A stretch of DNA of 64,000 nt, taken from Streptomyces sp. NBC_01276 (GTDB lineage: Bacteria > Actinomycetota > Actinomycetes > Streptomycetales > Streptomycetaceae). Both the position numbers and the translations under genes were made by a program. The DNA is taken from positions 2,046,001-2,110,000 of the forward strand of contig NZ_CP108442.1 of NCBI RefSeq assembly GCF_041435355.1. The letters are read 5' to 3'. Under the pieces are notes generated by a model. It did no database searches. It worked only from the letters and a program-made list of their open reading frames with translations, and was not told the DNA's origin. Below are positions 1 to 8,121 of this stretch, one piece after another (position 1 is the stretch's first letter; each line of letters begins with the position of its first letter).

Positions 1-143
1 TCGACGGCGAGGCCACCGTCAAGCGCTTCCGGCGCGAAGACGGCCATGTCTGGCTGCTCCCGCACAACGCCGCCTACCAGCCGATCCCCGGCGACGAAGC
101 CACCATCCTCGGCAAGGTCGTCGCGGTACTGCGCCGGGTCTGA
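1..143 (+). CDS. lexA: LexA repressor, C-terminal end (partial)
   Basis: The first 47 codons, in frame from base 3 to the TGA at 141-143, encode the last residues of the SOS repressor LexA. The motifs [18 protein letters not shown] and [17 protein letters not shown] are typical of the S24-like autocleavage domain; the catalytic lysine (consensus K in the 'EATVKRF' strand) is present. The Ser nucleophile and the DNA-binding half lie outside the window. It ends in a strong terminator and faces dinG tail to tail. The recA gene with an SOS box at 45.5 kb would be one of its targets. Confidence 0.93.
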   Translation, partial: DGEATVKRFRREDGHVWLLPHNAAYQPIPGDEATILGKVVAVLRRV

Positions 144-163
144 GACCCCGCCGCCCCTCAGCC

Positions 164-196
164 AGCTCCGGGACCCACTGCGCCGGTCCCGGAGCT
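164..196 (+). terminator. lexA intrinsic terminator hairpin
   Basis: A perfect 12-bp inverted repeat (AGCTCCGGGACC at 164-175 and GGTCCCGGAGCT at 185-196, 9-nt loop) begins 21 bases after the lexA stop. No U-tract follows, as is usual in Streptomyces. It may also stop transcripts coming from the convergent dinG gene. Confidence 0.85.
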
Positions 197-316
197 GTTC
201 CATGCCCACGTACGGGTACGCCCGGTGCCGGCACGGAGACCGGGGCGGGCCGCTCGCCCGCCGAGGGCCACATCGCCCCGCCGACTGCTTTCCCGGCGGC
301 CGCTTCCCGGCGCCTG

Positions 317-2287
317 CTACTTCCCGTCGGCCTTGGCGGTGGCGTCGATCGCGGCCAGCGAGCGGCGGACCTGGTTGCGGTCCGTGGTGTACCAGAAGTC
401 CGGCAGGGTGGCCCTCAGGAAGCTTCCGTAGCGGGCGGTGGCCAGCCGGGGGTCCAGCACCGCGACGACGCCCCGGTCTCCGGAGGCCCGTACGAGCCGA
501 CCCGCTCCCTGGGCCATGAGCAGTGCGGCGTGGGTGGCCGCGACGGCCATGAAGCCATTGCCCCCGTGCTCCTCCACCGACTTCTGCCGGGCGCTCATCA
601 ACGGGTCGTCCGGACGCGGGAACGGGATCCGGTCCATGATCACGAGCTGACAGCTGGGTCCGGGGACGTCCACCCCCTGCCAGAGCGAGAGCGTTCCGAA
701 CAGGCAGGTCTTCGGGTCGGCGGCGAAGGCCTTGATGAGCTCGCCCAGCGTCTCCTCTCCCTGCAGCAGGATCGGGTTCTCCAGCCGACCGCGCAGCTCC
801 TCGGCGGCCGCCTTGGCCCCGCGCATGGAGGAGAAGAGACCGAGGGTGCGACCGCCGGCCGCCTCGATGAGCTCCGCCAGCTCGTCCATCATGTCCCCGC
901 GGGTGCCTTCGCGGCCCGGGGTGGCGAGGTGTTTGGCGACGTAGAGGATGCCCTGCTTGGGATAGTCGAACGGCGATCCGACGTCCAGGCCCCGCCACAC
1001 GGGCACGTCGTCCCCCTCGACGCCCTCCGGGGAGAGGCCCAGGGAGGCCGCCACCCCGTTGAAGTCGCCGCCCAGCTTGAGGGTGGCGGAGGTGAGGACC
1101 ACCGAGCGGTCCTCGAACAGCTTCTCGCGCAGCAGCCCGGACACCGAGAGCGGTGCGACCCGGAGGGTGGCGCCGAAGCGGTCGTGGCGCTCGTACCAGA
1201 CGACGTCGTACTCGGAGCCGTTCATGATCCGCTCCGCCACGGCGTGGACGTTCTCGACCGCGGCCAGTGCCTGCTTGCGGACGGCGTCCTCGTCGTGGAC
1301 GGACTTGTCGCGGGTGGCGCCGATCGCGGAGATCACGCTGCGGGCGGAGTCCCGCAGGGACATCAGCGCGTAGCCGAGGTCCTCGGGAACCTCCTCCAGG
1401 CGGCCCGGGAGCGCCAGCTCCATGACCCGCTCGAAGGTCTCGGAGGCGGTCTGGAGGGAGTCCGCCGTCTTCTCGTCGACCAGCTTGGCGGCACGCTTCA
1501 CGGCCCGGTTGACCTGACCGGGGGTGAGTTCGCCGGTGGCCACCCCCGTCACGCGGGAGACCAGCTCGTGGGCCTCGTCCACGATCAGCACCTCGTGCTG
1601 CGGCAGGACGGGGGCACCCTCGATGGCGTCGATCGCGAGCAGCGCGTGGTTGGTGACGACCACGTCGGCCAGCTTGGCCCGCTCCCGGGCCGCCTCCGCG
1701 AAGCATTCGGCACCGTAGGCGCATTTCGTGGCGCCCAGGCATTCCCTGGAGGAGACGGAGATCTGGCTCCAGGCCTTGTCCGAGACGCCGGGCGTGAGGT
1801 CGTCGCGGTCGCCGGTCTCGGTCTCGTCCGCCCAGTCGCGCAGGCGCAGCAGGTCCTGGCCGAGCTTGCTGGTGGGGGTGGCCGCCTCGAACTGGTCGAA
1901 GAGGCCCTCCTCCTCGTCCTGCGGCGCCCCCTCGTGCAGGCGGTGCAGGCACAGGTAGTTCGACCGGCCCTTGAGCATGGCGAACTGCGGTCGCCGACGC
2001 AGCTGCGGGTGGAGGGCCTCCACCGTGCGCGGCAGGTCGCGCTCGACGAGCTGGCGCTGCAGGGCCAGCGTCGCGGTGGCGACGACCACGCGCTCGCCGT
2101 GGGCGAGGGCCGGCACCAGGTAGCCGAGGGACTTGCCGGTGCCGGTGCCGGCCTGGATCAGCCGGTGGGAGTTGTCGTCGATCGCTTCGGCGACGGCTTC
2201 GGCCATGGCCACCTGGCCGGGCCGCTCCGTGCCGCCGACGGCGGAGACGGCGGCATGCAGCAGGTCGGGGAGGGAGGGCTTCGTCAT
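317..2287 (-). CDS. dinG: DinG/XPD-family ATP-dependent DNA helicase
   Basis: A 656-residue superfamily 2 helicase of the DinG/Rad3 type, expected to unwind DNA 5'-3' in repair of replication or damage intermediates. Visible motifs are Walker A GTGTGKS near the N-terminus, VDEAHEL (motif II), four cysteines placed as in XPD-type Fe-S domains (one in YLCLHRL, three in ECLGATKCAYGAEC), SATLKLGG, and QGAGRLVR (motif VI). I chose the ATG at 2287 (MTKPSLPDLL); an in-frame upstream start at 2329 would add 14 residues of poor character. It lies 52 bases downstream of the last siderophore gene on the same strand, so read-through is possible, and is convergent with lexA. No SOS box was seen directly upstream. 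Confidence 0.9.
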   Translation of the reverse strand: MTKPSLPDLLHAAVSAVGGTERPGQVAMAEAVAEAIDDNSHRLIQAGTGTGKSLGYLVPALAHGERVVVATATLALQRQLVERDLPRTVEALHPQLRRRPQFAMLKGRSNYLCLHRLHEGAPQDEEEGLFDQFEAATPTSKLGQDLLRLRDWADETETGDRDDLTPGVSDKAWSQISVSSRECLGATKCAYGAECFAEAARERAKLADVVVTNHALLAIDAIEGAPVLPQHEVLIVDEAHELVSRVTGVATGELTPGQVNRAVKRAAKLVDEKTADSLQTASETFERVMELALPGRLEEVPEDLGYALMSLRDSARSVISAIGATRDKSVHDEDAVRKQALAAVENVHAVAERIMNGSEYDVVWYERHDRFGATLRVAPLSVSGLLREKLFEDRSVVLTSATLKLGGDFNGVAASLGLSPEGVEGDDVPVWRGLDVGSPFDYPKQGILYVAKHLATPGREGTRGDMMDELAELIEAAGGRTLGLFSSMRGAKAAAEELRGRLENPILLQGEETLGELIKAFAADPKTCLFGTLSLWQGVDVPGPSCQLVIMDRIPFPRPDDPLMSARQKSVEEHGGNGFMAVAATHAALLMAQGAGRLVRASGDRGVVAVLDPRLATARYGSFLRATLPDFWYTTDRNQVRRSLAAIDATAKADGK

Positions 2288-2339
2288 AGCAGTGCCAACC
2301 CTACGGGGCGCCGCCGACAGCGGACGCATCGATCATCAC

Positions 2340-4196
2340 TCACGGGTGGTGCAGGGGGTTGGCGACCGTGCCGTGCGTGACGGCGTGCGGACGGTCGGGG
2401 CGGTCGCGGTAGCCGTCCTCGTGCAGTCGGTTCCGGTTGAGGCAGAGCCGGTCGATCCGCTCGGTGAGCAGGTCGAACAGCTCGTAGCGGTCCTTGAACT
2501 CCGGGAAGCGGGCCTGGTGGCGCAGGATCTCCGCCCGTACGAGGGACCAGAAGTCGCTCTCCGGGAGGCCGAGCCGGTCCTCGCAGAGGGCGGAGAGGTA
2601 GCGGAAGACGCCGACGAAGAGTCCCGAGTGGATGAACTGGGTGAGGTAGCCGGGGGGCTCGGTGAGGAGGGCCGCCCTGACCTCGTCGGGCATGGAGGCG
2701 TGCTCCGGCAGCGGCTCGCTGCTGATGTTGATGTCGTCGACGAAGTCCTTGACCGCGAGGCGGACCGGTACGTCCTGCTCGTCGAAGATCACGATGGTGT
2801 TCTCGCCGTGCGGGGAGAACACGGTGCCGTAGCGGTAGAGGAAGTGCAGGAGCGGGGGCAGCAGGGCGGCTAAGAGGTGTTGCAGCCAGGCGGTGGGTGT
2901 CAGTCCGGACCGGGCGACGAGTTCGGCGGTGAAGGCGCGGCCGCGTGGGTCGACGTGGAGGAGCGAGGCGAGGGTGCGGGCGCGTTCGCCGGGGGCGAGG
3001 TGGCCGGTCAGGGGTTCGCGCCAGATCGCTCCGAGGAGTTCCTTGTACTGGTAGGGCACCTCGGGGAGCCGGTCGTAGACGGGGTGGCGGACGGTGACGG
3101 AGGCGACCTCGCCGAGCAGGACGACCCCGCACTCGCGGCTCAGGAAGGGGTCGGCGTCGCGGAGGGAGTGGATCCAGGCGGTGACGGCGGGAGCGGCGAG
3201 AGTGAGGTCGCTGGGCAGGCCGCGCCAGACCATCGTGTTGAAGACGGACAGCGGCAGTTTGACGCTGTGGCGGTCGGGCCGGGTGAGGTTCAGGAACGTG
3301 CGGATGGACTGCTGCGGGAGCCGTGTGTCGAGGTCGGCGGGGAGCGGGACCAGTGCGCCCGAGGCGAGGGCGGGGGCGAAGAGCGGGAGCACGATCTCGT
3401 CCCACTGCCAGGGATGGACCGGGAGGTAGAGGTAGCCGCGGGGATCGAGGCCCCGGTCGCGGAGGGCCTGGTCGAAGGCGGCGCGCGTGACCGGGTCGAG
3501 TTCGGCCGAGTACAGGCGTGCGGGGTCTTCGAGGCCGGCGGTGCCGCGGTACTCGGCGAGGGAGGTGTGGGCCGCCAACCACGGCAGGCGCTGGCGGTTG
3601 CGGGCCTCGGGCGCCCAGGTCGCGGCGTCGGCGGCGGACCATCCGACCCGGCCCTTGTTCAGGACGAGCCAGGGGTGTCCGGTCTGGTGGCCTTCGAGGT
3701 CGGCGTAGTCCAGGTCGGCGAGGACGTCGGCGGTGAGCGCGTGGTGGTCGAGGCGCGCGTCGGCGGCGAGGGTGGCGCTGAGCTCGTGGACGAGGTGGCC
3801 GAGGGTGGGGCCGTCGAGGCGCAGGAGGGTGCGGGCCCGGACGAGGAAGTCGTAGGGGTCCCCGTAGGCGACCGGGGGCCGGGTGGAGGGGGGTGCCGGG
3901 GTGAGGGTGATGGTGTCCGGTGTGACGTGCCAGCTCCCGTAGGCGCGGCGGCGGGCGCGGAAGCCGAGGGCGCTCCCGTCGTCGAGGGCCAGCGTCCAGG
4001 CGTCCCCGGCGGCGGCCGGGGCGGGGACGGGGCTGACGATCTCCTCGTACGCGAACTCGCCGATCATCTTGGCGAGCAGGCGGCGGGCGGCGAGGTCCCA
4101 GGTCGGGCGGTTGAGTTCGGGCGGCGTGCAGGGATGTTGCGGTGACGGGGGCAGGACGGGCTCGGCGGAGTCGGGGGCTGCGGGGAAATTCGGCAC
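2340..4196 (-). CDS. IucA/IucC-family siderophore synthetase (DesD-like)
   Basis: A 618-residue NRPS-independent siderophore (NIS) synthetase. Family members adenylate a carboxylate (citrate or a derivative) and join it to an amine or hydroxylamine. ATP-binding motifs seen are GHPWLVLNKGRVG (about residues 175-187), LYLPVHPWQWDE, SIRTFLNLT, SVKLPLSVFNTM and, near residue 450, SPHGENTIVI followed by VKDFVDDINIS. Length is normal for the family. The start is GTG at 4196 with AGGAG four bases upstream. It is the last gene of a minus-strand cluster (aminotransferase, first IucA/IucC, GNAT acyltransferase, this gene) but is separated from the GNAT gene by 183 bases, so it may have its own promoter. 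Which side of citrate it ligates cannot be read from sequence. Confidence 0.9.
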   Translation of the reverse strand: MPNFPAAPDSAEPVLPPSPQHPCTPPELNRPTWDLAARRLLAKMIGEFAYEEIVSPVPAPAAAGDAWTLALDDGSALGFRARRRAYGSWHVTPDTITLTPAPPSTRPPVAYGDPYDFLVRARTLLRLDGPTLGHLVHELSATLAADARLDHHALTADVLADLDYADLEGHQTGHPWLVLNKGRVGWSAADAATWAPEARNRQRLPWLAAHTSLAEYRGTAGLEDPARLYSAELDPVTRAAFDQALRDRGLDPRGYLYLPVHPWQWDEIVLPLFAPALASGALVPLPADLDTRLPQQSIRTFLNLTRPDRHSVKLPLSVFNTMVWRGLPSDLTLAAPAVTAWIHSLRDADPFLSRECGVVLLGEVASVTVRHPVYDRLPEVPYQYKELLGAIWREPLTGHLAPGERARTLASLLHVDPRGRAFTAELVARSGLTPTAWLQHLLAALLPPLLHFLYRYGTVFSPHGENTIVIFDEQDVPVRLAVKDFVDDINISSEPLPEHASMPDEVRAALLTEPPGYLTQFIHSGLFVGVFRYLSALCEDRLGLPESDFWSLVRAEILRHQARFPEFKDRYELFDLLTERIDRLCLNRNRLHEDGYRDRPDRPHAVTHGTVANPLHHP

Positions 4197-4215
4197 GGGA
4201 CTCCTCGGGATCGGG

Positions 4216-4239
4216 AACTTTGCTGCGTGACGCAGAGTT
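4216..4239. promoter_or_regulatory. inverted repeat upstream of the DesD-like gene
   Basis: CTGCG-TGA-CGCAG (4223-4235) is nested inside AACT...AGTT (4216-4219 and 4236-4239), 20 bases upstream of the GTG start of the second IucA/IucC gene. The position suits an operator. The sequence does not resemble the DmdR/IdeR iron box I know (TTAGGTTAGGCTAACC-like), so a regulator is not proposed. Confidence 0.35.
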
Positions 4240-4318
4240 TTCGAAGGGAGAGGCGTTGCACCACCGGACGCGGCGCGGCGATCGGGGAAGGGCTGGTGGA
4301 GAACGACGGTCGAAGGAG

Positions 4319-4351
4319 GACGGTCAGAGGGGGACGGTCAGAGGGGGACCG
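4319..4351. repeat. 14-bp tandem repeat between siderophore genes
   Basis: Two exact copies of GACGGTCAGAGGGG (4319-4332, 4333-4346) plus a partial third copy. A related copy (CGGTCAGAGGAG, 4377-4388) contains the stop codon of the GNAT gene, suggesting that the tail of that gene was duplicated into the spacer. Confidence 0.6.
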
Positions 4352-4379
4352 CCCAAGAAGAACGGTCGGGGGAGGGCGG

Positions 4380-5081
4380 TCAGAGGAGATTGCGCAGCGA
4401 CCGCTCCCGGATCATCAGGGCGGCGCGCTTCTCAGGGAGCTGGATTTCCGCGGAGTAGCGGAAACCGGCGGTCAGGAAGGCTGATACGGAGGGGGTGTTG
4501 CGGATGTCCGGTTCGGCGATGACGCGTGCGCAGCGGGGCCGGTGGTCGAAGACCAGGCCGGCGACGGCGCGCAGCAGTGTGGCGCCCAGACCACGACCGC
4601 GGTGGGCGCGGTCTCCGATGAGCAGGTGGATACCGGTGTCGTGGGGGCGCGCCCGGTAGTGGCGGGCGATGGGGTCGAGATCGGCTCGGTAGATCTCCCA
4701 GTAACTCATCGGCGTGCCGTCGAGGAGGCCGAGGCAGGGGATGCTGCGGCCGTCCGCGTCGAGCTGCGCCCGCAGGTGGGCGGCTGTGACGGTGGCGGGC
4801 CCGTCGAGCTCCCAGTAGGCGGCCACCTCGGGGTCGTTCATCCAGCCGGTCAGGAGTTCCAGGTCGCGGTCCGGCCGTACGGGTTCGAGACGGAAGTCCC
4901 CGGCCGGGGTGGCTGCGGTGTCCCAGTCGGCGGGTGAGTCGAGGAGGTCCGCCTCGGCGAGCAGGGGCAGCAGTCGGGCGGTGAGCCGGCGTTTGGCGGG
5001 GCTGAGTGCGGTGGGGCGGAAAAGGCCGGGGCCGGTGGTGGATGCGGTGCCGGAGTGGGCGGTCGTGTCGGTGGAGGGCAT
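4380..5081 (-). CDS. GNAT-family N-acyltransferase, siderophore biosynthesis (AlcB/RhbD-like)
   Basis: A 233-residue acyltransferase of the lysine N-acyltransferase MbtK/IucB/AlcB type. Family members acylate the hydroxylated or free amine of a diamine building block using acyl-CoA. Features seen are RLEPVRPDRDLELLTGWMNDPEV, MSYWEIYRAD, HLLIGDRAHRGRGLGATLL (acetyl-CoA pyrophosphate loop, about residues 155-173) and RVIAEPDIRNTPSVSAF near the C-terminus. The start at 5081 has GGAGAAGAG a few bases upstream. It follows the large IucA/IucC gene by 31 bases, so the two are surely cotranscribed. About 65 N-terminal residues precede the GNAT core, typical for this subfamily. Confidence 0.87.
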   Translation of the reverse strand: MPSTDTTAHSGTASTTGPGLFRPTALSPAKRRLTARLLPLLAEADLLDSPADWDTAATPAGDFRLEPVRPDRDLELLTGWMNDPEVAAYWELDGPATVTAAHLRAQLDADGRSIPCLGLLDGTPMSYWEIYRADLDPIARHYRARPHDTGIHLLIGDRAHRGRGLGATLLRAVAGLVFDHRPRCARVIAEPDIRNTPSVSAFLTAGFRYSAEIQLPEKRAALMIRERSLRNLL

Positions 5082-5112
5082 CGGGGCTCTTCTCCGTGTC
5101 GGTGGGAGCGCG

Positions 5113-8100
5113 TCAGTCGTGGAGGGGGTTGGCGATGGTGACGTAGACGGACTGCGTTTCGACGGGGCCCACGAGCTCGTCGAGGCCGCCCAGGCGGGTG
5201 AGCAGGTTCGCCTTGCAGCGGAGGGTGGGTGAGTCCAGCAGCTGCGCGGGGAGCGGACCGAGGCCCGCGGCCTTGCCGAGGAAGCGGCGGAAGGCGGCGA
5301 GGAGTACACGCTCGTCGGCCAGCCGCTGGGATCCGAAGGCGCCGATGAGGCCGAGCACGTTGTTGATGCCGAGGTAGTAGGCGAAGCGTTCGTCGGTGAC
5401 GGCGTCGCGGACGAAGGTGTCACTGGCTCTGCCGATGCCGGGGAGCCGCTGTTCCAGTTCGGCGCGCCGGGAGTCTCGGAAGTAGTAGCCCTGGTTGTCG
5501 CGGAAGCGGCCGCCGACCGGCCAGCCGGCCCGGTCGAGGAGGACGAGGGTGTTCTGCTGATGTGCTTCGAGGGCGATGCCGGCGAGCGCGTCGAACGCGA
5601 GGACCGGCAGGACGACGTGGTCGAGGTAGCGCAGGAACCACTCGGCGGCCACGGCGGAAGTGGAGCGTCCGGTGGAGAGGGAGAGCCGGGAGACAGTGTC
5701 GGCGAGCCGGGAGCGCACCGTGGTCCGGCCGGGCCACGGGCGGAGGGCGGTGAGCGCGGCGACGCAGACGGCGTCGTCGTCGGAGTGGAAGGGGTTGTGG
5801 CGCAGCAGGGCGTCGAGTCCGGGGACGGGGGTGCCGTCCGGGGAGTCGACGGCGACCCAGGCGGGGTCGCGGACGATGTCGAAGCCGGGGTGGGCTGCCT
5901 GCCACTGCTCGGCGAGGCCGGTGCGCAGCAGTCGGTGCACCTCGACGCCGCGGTGGAGTTCCTTGCGGAGGTTCTCGCGGCGGGAGTTGGTGATGCGCAG
6001 GCCCAGGGAGAGCTTGAGCATCGCGGGGGCGCCTGGGCGGTGGACCGTGCGGACGGAGGAGGTGGGGTACCAGGGGGCGCCGTGGGGGCCCAGGTCGGTG
6101 AGGAGTCCCGCGTCGCGCAGGGCGGTGACGGCGGGGCGCTGGAGGAGGTCGCGGGCCTGCCAGGGGTGCAGGGGGAGGGGGGTGGTGCCGGCGGGGGTCG
6201 GGAGTCCCGGGGCGAGCCGGGCGAGGAGTTGGGCGGCGGAGACCGGGCGGCCCCGTTCGGTCCAGGCGGAGTCGGTGGCGAGGGCGGTGGGTGCGACCGC
6301 GATCCAGTGCAGGGGGAAGGAGCCGTGCAGTTCGGGTGAGTAGTGGCGTACTTCGGCTTCGGAGAGTCCTTCGCGGCTCTTCGGGTCCGGCTGGAGGGGG
6401 TGACCGAGGAGGAGTGACTGTTCCGCGCTGAGGAAGCGGTCCCCTGTGATGGGGACGGGGTCCTCGGGGCGTTGGCGCCGGTCGGCGATGAACTCGGCGG
6501 TGCGGCGCACCGAGTCGGCGACCCGGCCGACGAGGTCGGCCCCTCCGCGGCCGGTGCCCTCGCGGGCGATGAGGGCGGCCAGGGTGACGGCGTCGACGGC
6601 GGGGGCGTGGGCGGGGGCGCCTTCCAGGCGGGCGGGTGCGAAGCGGTGCCAGCCTGCCGGGGACCAGTGGCGGACGGGGACGAGGAGGGCGGCGCCGGAT
6701 GCGGGGAGGGGGATGCGGAGCAGGGTTCCGACGGGCCCGTCGGGGCGGGGGACGCCGCTCTCGCGGACCCAGCACCGCAGCAGGTTCTCCACCGTGGCGG
6801 CCTCGGCCGCGACGGCCGGGTCGGGGTGGTCGAGCAGGTCGGGCAGCACGGCCGGTTCGGGGCCGACGGGTCCCGTACCGCCGGGTCGGGGGCGCGGGGT
6901 GCCGTCCTTCTGCCGGGGCACGGTGCCCGCCGGGGAGATCCCGGCGGGCTGCCGGACCGCGCCCGGCTGCCCGGAAGGGGCGGCCGCCTCCGGCGCGGGC
7001 TCCTCCGGCCGGTCCGGGTCGAAACCCGTCCCGGCGGCGATGACCGGGCGGTGCGCCGGTTCCTCCGGAAGCGCGGGGTCCTCCGGCCCGTGCGGCGCCG
7101 GAGCACGACCTGGAACAACGGCTTCCGGGCCCACCCCGAACACCGGACCTGCGGGGGCGGCCGGGTCCGTGGTGGCCGTCTGGGGGCCGTGGGGAAGTTC
7201 GGGGTCCCGGGTGTGTGCCGGGGTGGAGTCCGGACCGGTCGAAGCGATCGGAGGCCTGGAGACAGGCTGGGCTGCCGGGGCGCGGCCGGTGAGGGCGGAT
7301 CCCGGAGCCGAGCCGGCCGCCGAACCGCTCGGGGGGCGGGGGGCTGCCCGGTCCGTCGGCTGGTCCGCCGCGAGGTCCGCGGGAGCGCGGCCGGGAACTG
7401 AGGGATCCGGGCCGACGGCATCGGGCAGGAGACGGGCCGCCTGGTCCGTCGGGGCGTTGTCGGGTCGGGTGGGCCCCGGGGGCGGGCACTGCTGCGGGGC
7501 GGGGACTGCGGCCGAGGCAAGGGGTGCCGTCTGATCCGTCGGCGCGTGGCCGCGAGGGGCGGGCTGCAGGGGGGCATGGCGGTCCGGCCCGGTGGTGGGC
7601 AGGGGACGGGGAGCCGTCTGCGTTGAGGCAGGGCCGTCAGGTGTGGGGTCCGGGGCCGGCGTGAGCTTCGGGGTGCGGCCCTGGAGCGTGGGCTCCGGGG
7701 GCGGACCGGCCACCGGATCGGCAGGGTTGGTGACGGGTTGAGAGGACGCCCGGCCGGTCGGAGCGGGAGCCGACGGGGAGGAGGGCGTGGCTGTCCGGTC
7801 CGTCGAGACCAGGGCCGACGGGGAGCCCTCGCTGGTTGTCCGGTCCGACGGAACGGCAGCCGAGAGGGAGGACGGCGTGGCCGTCCGGTCCGACGGGGCG
7901 GCGGCAAACGGAGAGGACGCGGTGGCTGGCCGGTCCGACGGGGCGGCGGCCGACGGAGAGGACGCGGTGGCCGTCCACTCCGATGGGACGGCGGCCGACG
8001 GGGAGGACGGCGTCGTCGGCCGGTCCGTCAGGGCGGGGGTCGAGGGGGAGGCCTCGGTGGTTGGCCGGTCGGTTGGGGGGTGGGGGGTGGGGTCGGGCAT
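5113..8100 (-). CDS. IucA/IucC-family siderophore synthetase with long disordered N-terminal repeat region
   Basis: A 995-residue protein whose residues from about 425 onward form a complete NIS synthetase: GHPLQPDPKSREG, HGSFPLHWIAV, PLPLHPWQARDLL, LSLGLRITNSRREN, and EAHQQNTLVLLDR followed by RFRDNQGYYF. The first ~420 residues are Pro/Ala/Thr/Ser-rich low-complexity sequence, including six 15-residue repeats (residues 20-109) with core PSDRTATPSSP. The usual family length is about 550-620, so the extension is exceptional. Codons in the extension keep a G/C third position in this frame and the ATG at 8100 (AAGGACC upstream) lies 21 bases from the aminotransferase stop, which favours translation of the whole frame. 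An internal start nearer 6900 cannot be excluded. It sits between the aminotransferase and the GNAT gene. Confidence 0.85.
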   Translation of the reverse strand: MPDPTPHPPTDRPTTEASPSTPALTDRPTTPSSPSAAVPSEWTATASSPSAAAPSDRPATASSPFAAAPSDRTATPSSLSAAVPSDRTTSEGSPSALVSTDRTATPSSPSAPAPTGRASSQPVTNPADPVAGPPPEPTLQGRTPKLTPAPDPTPDGPASTQTAPRPLPTTGPDRHAPLQPAPRGHAPTDQTAPLASAAVPAPQQCPPPGPTRPDNAPTDQAARLLPDAVGPDPSVPGRAPADLAADQPTDRAAPRPPSGSAAGSAPGSALTGRAPAAQPVSRPPIASTGPDSTPAHTRDPELPHGPQTATTDPAAPAGPVFGVGPEAVVPGRAPAPHGPEDPALPEEPAHRPVIAAGTGFDPDRPEEPAPEAAAPSGQPGAVRQPAGISPAGTVPRQKDGTPRPRPGGTGPVGPEPAVLPDLLDHPDPAVAAEAATVENLLRCWVRESGVPRPDGPVGTLLRIPLPASGAALLVPVRHWSPAGWHRFAPARLEGAPAHAPAVDAVTLAALIAREGTGRGGADLVGRVADSVRRTAEFIADRRQRPEDPVPITGDRFLSAEQSLLLGHPLQPDPKSREGLSEAEVRHYSPELHGSFPLHWIAVAPTALATDSAWTERGRPVSAAQLLARLAPGLPTPAGTTPLPLHPWQARDLLQRPAVTALRDAGLLTDLGPHGAPWYPTSSVRTVHRPGAPAMLKLSLGLRITNSRRENLRKELHRGVEVHRLLRTGLAEQWQAAHPGFDIVRDPAWVAVDSPDGTPVPGLDALLRHNPFHSDDDAVCVAALTALRPWPGRTTVRSRLADTVSRLSLSTGRSTSAVAAEWFLRYLDHVVLPVLAFDALAGIALEAHQQNTLVLLDRAGWPVGGRFRDNQGYYFRDSRRAELEQRLPGIGRASDTFVRDAVTDERFAYYLGINNVLGLIGAFGSQRLADERVLLAAFRRFLGKAAGLGPLPAQLLDSPTLRCKANLLTRLGGLDELVGPVETQSVYVTIANPLHD
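7774..8043 (-). repeat. six 45-bp in-frame tandem repeats
   Basis: Six consecutive 45-bp units encode residues 20-109 of the long IucA/IucC protein. Each unit gives a variant of SAAxPSDRxATxSSP; unit lengths are identical and differences are mostly single substitutions, so the frame has been kept. Degenerate PTDR/PTDQ/TGRAP echoes continue to about residue 290. Confidence 0.85.
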
Positions 8101-8121
8101 CGGGGGTCCTTGGGGTGCGGG

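Noticed and set aside
530..4145. Long open frames on the plus strand opposite dinG and the DesD-like gene
   Set aside because: Their products are Gly/Val/Glu-rich without domains and mirror high-GC complements of genes whose motifs are unambiguous; such shadows occur throughout the window.
7774..8043. Regular 45-bp repeats as a possible CRISPR array
   Set aside because: Units are contiguous with no unique spacers, keep a coding frame and encode a repeat peptide.
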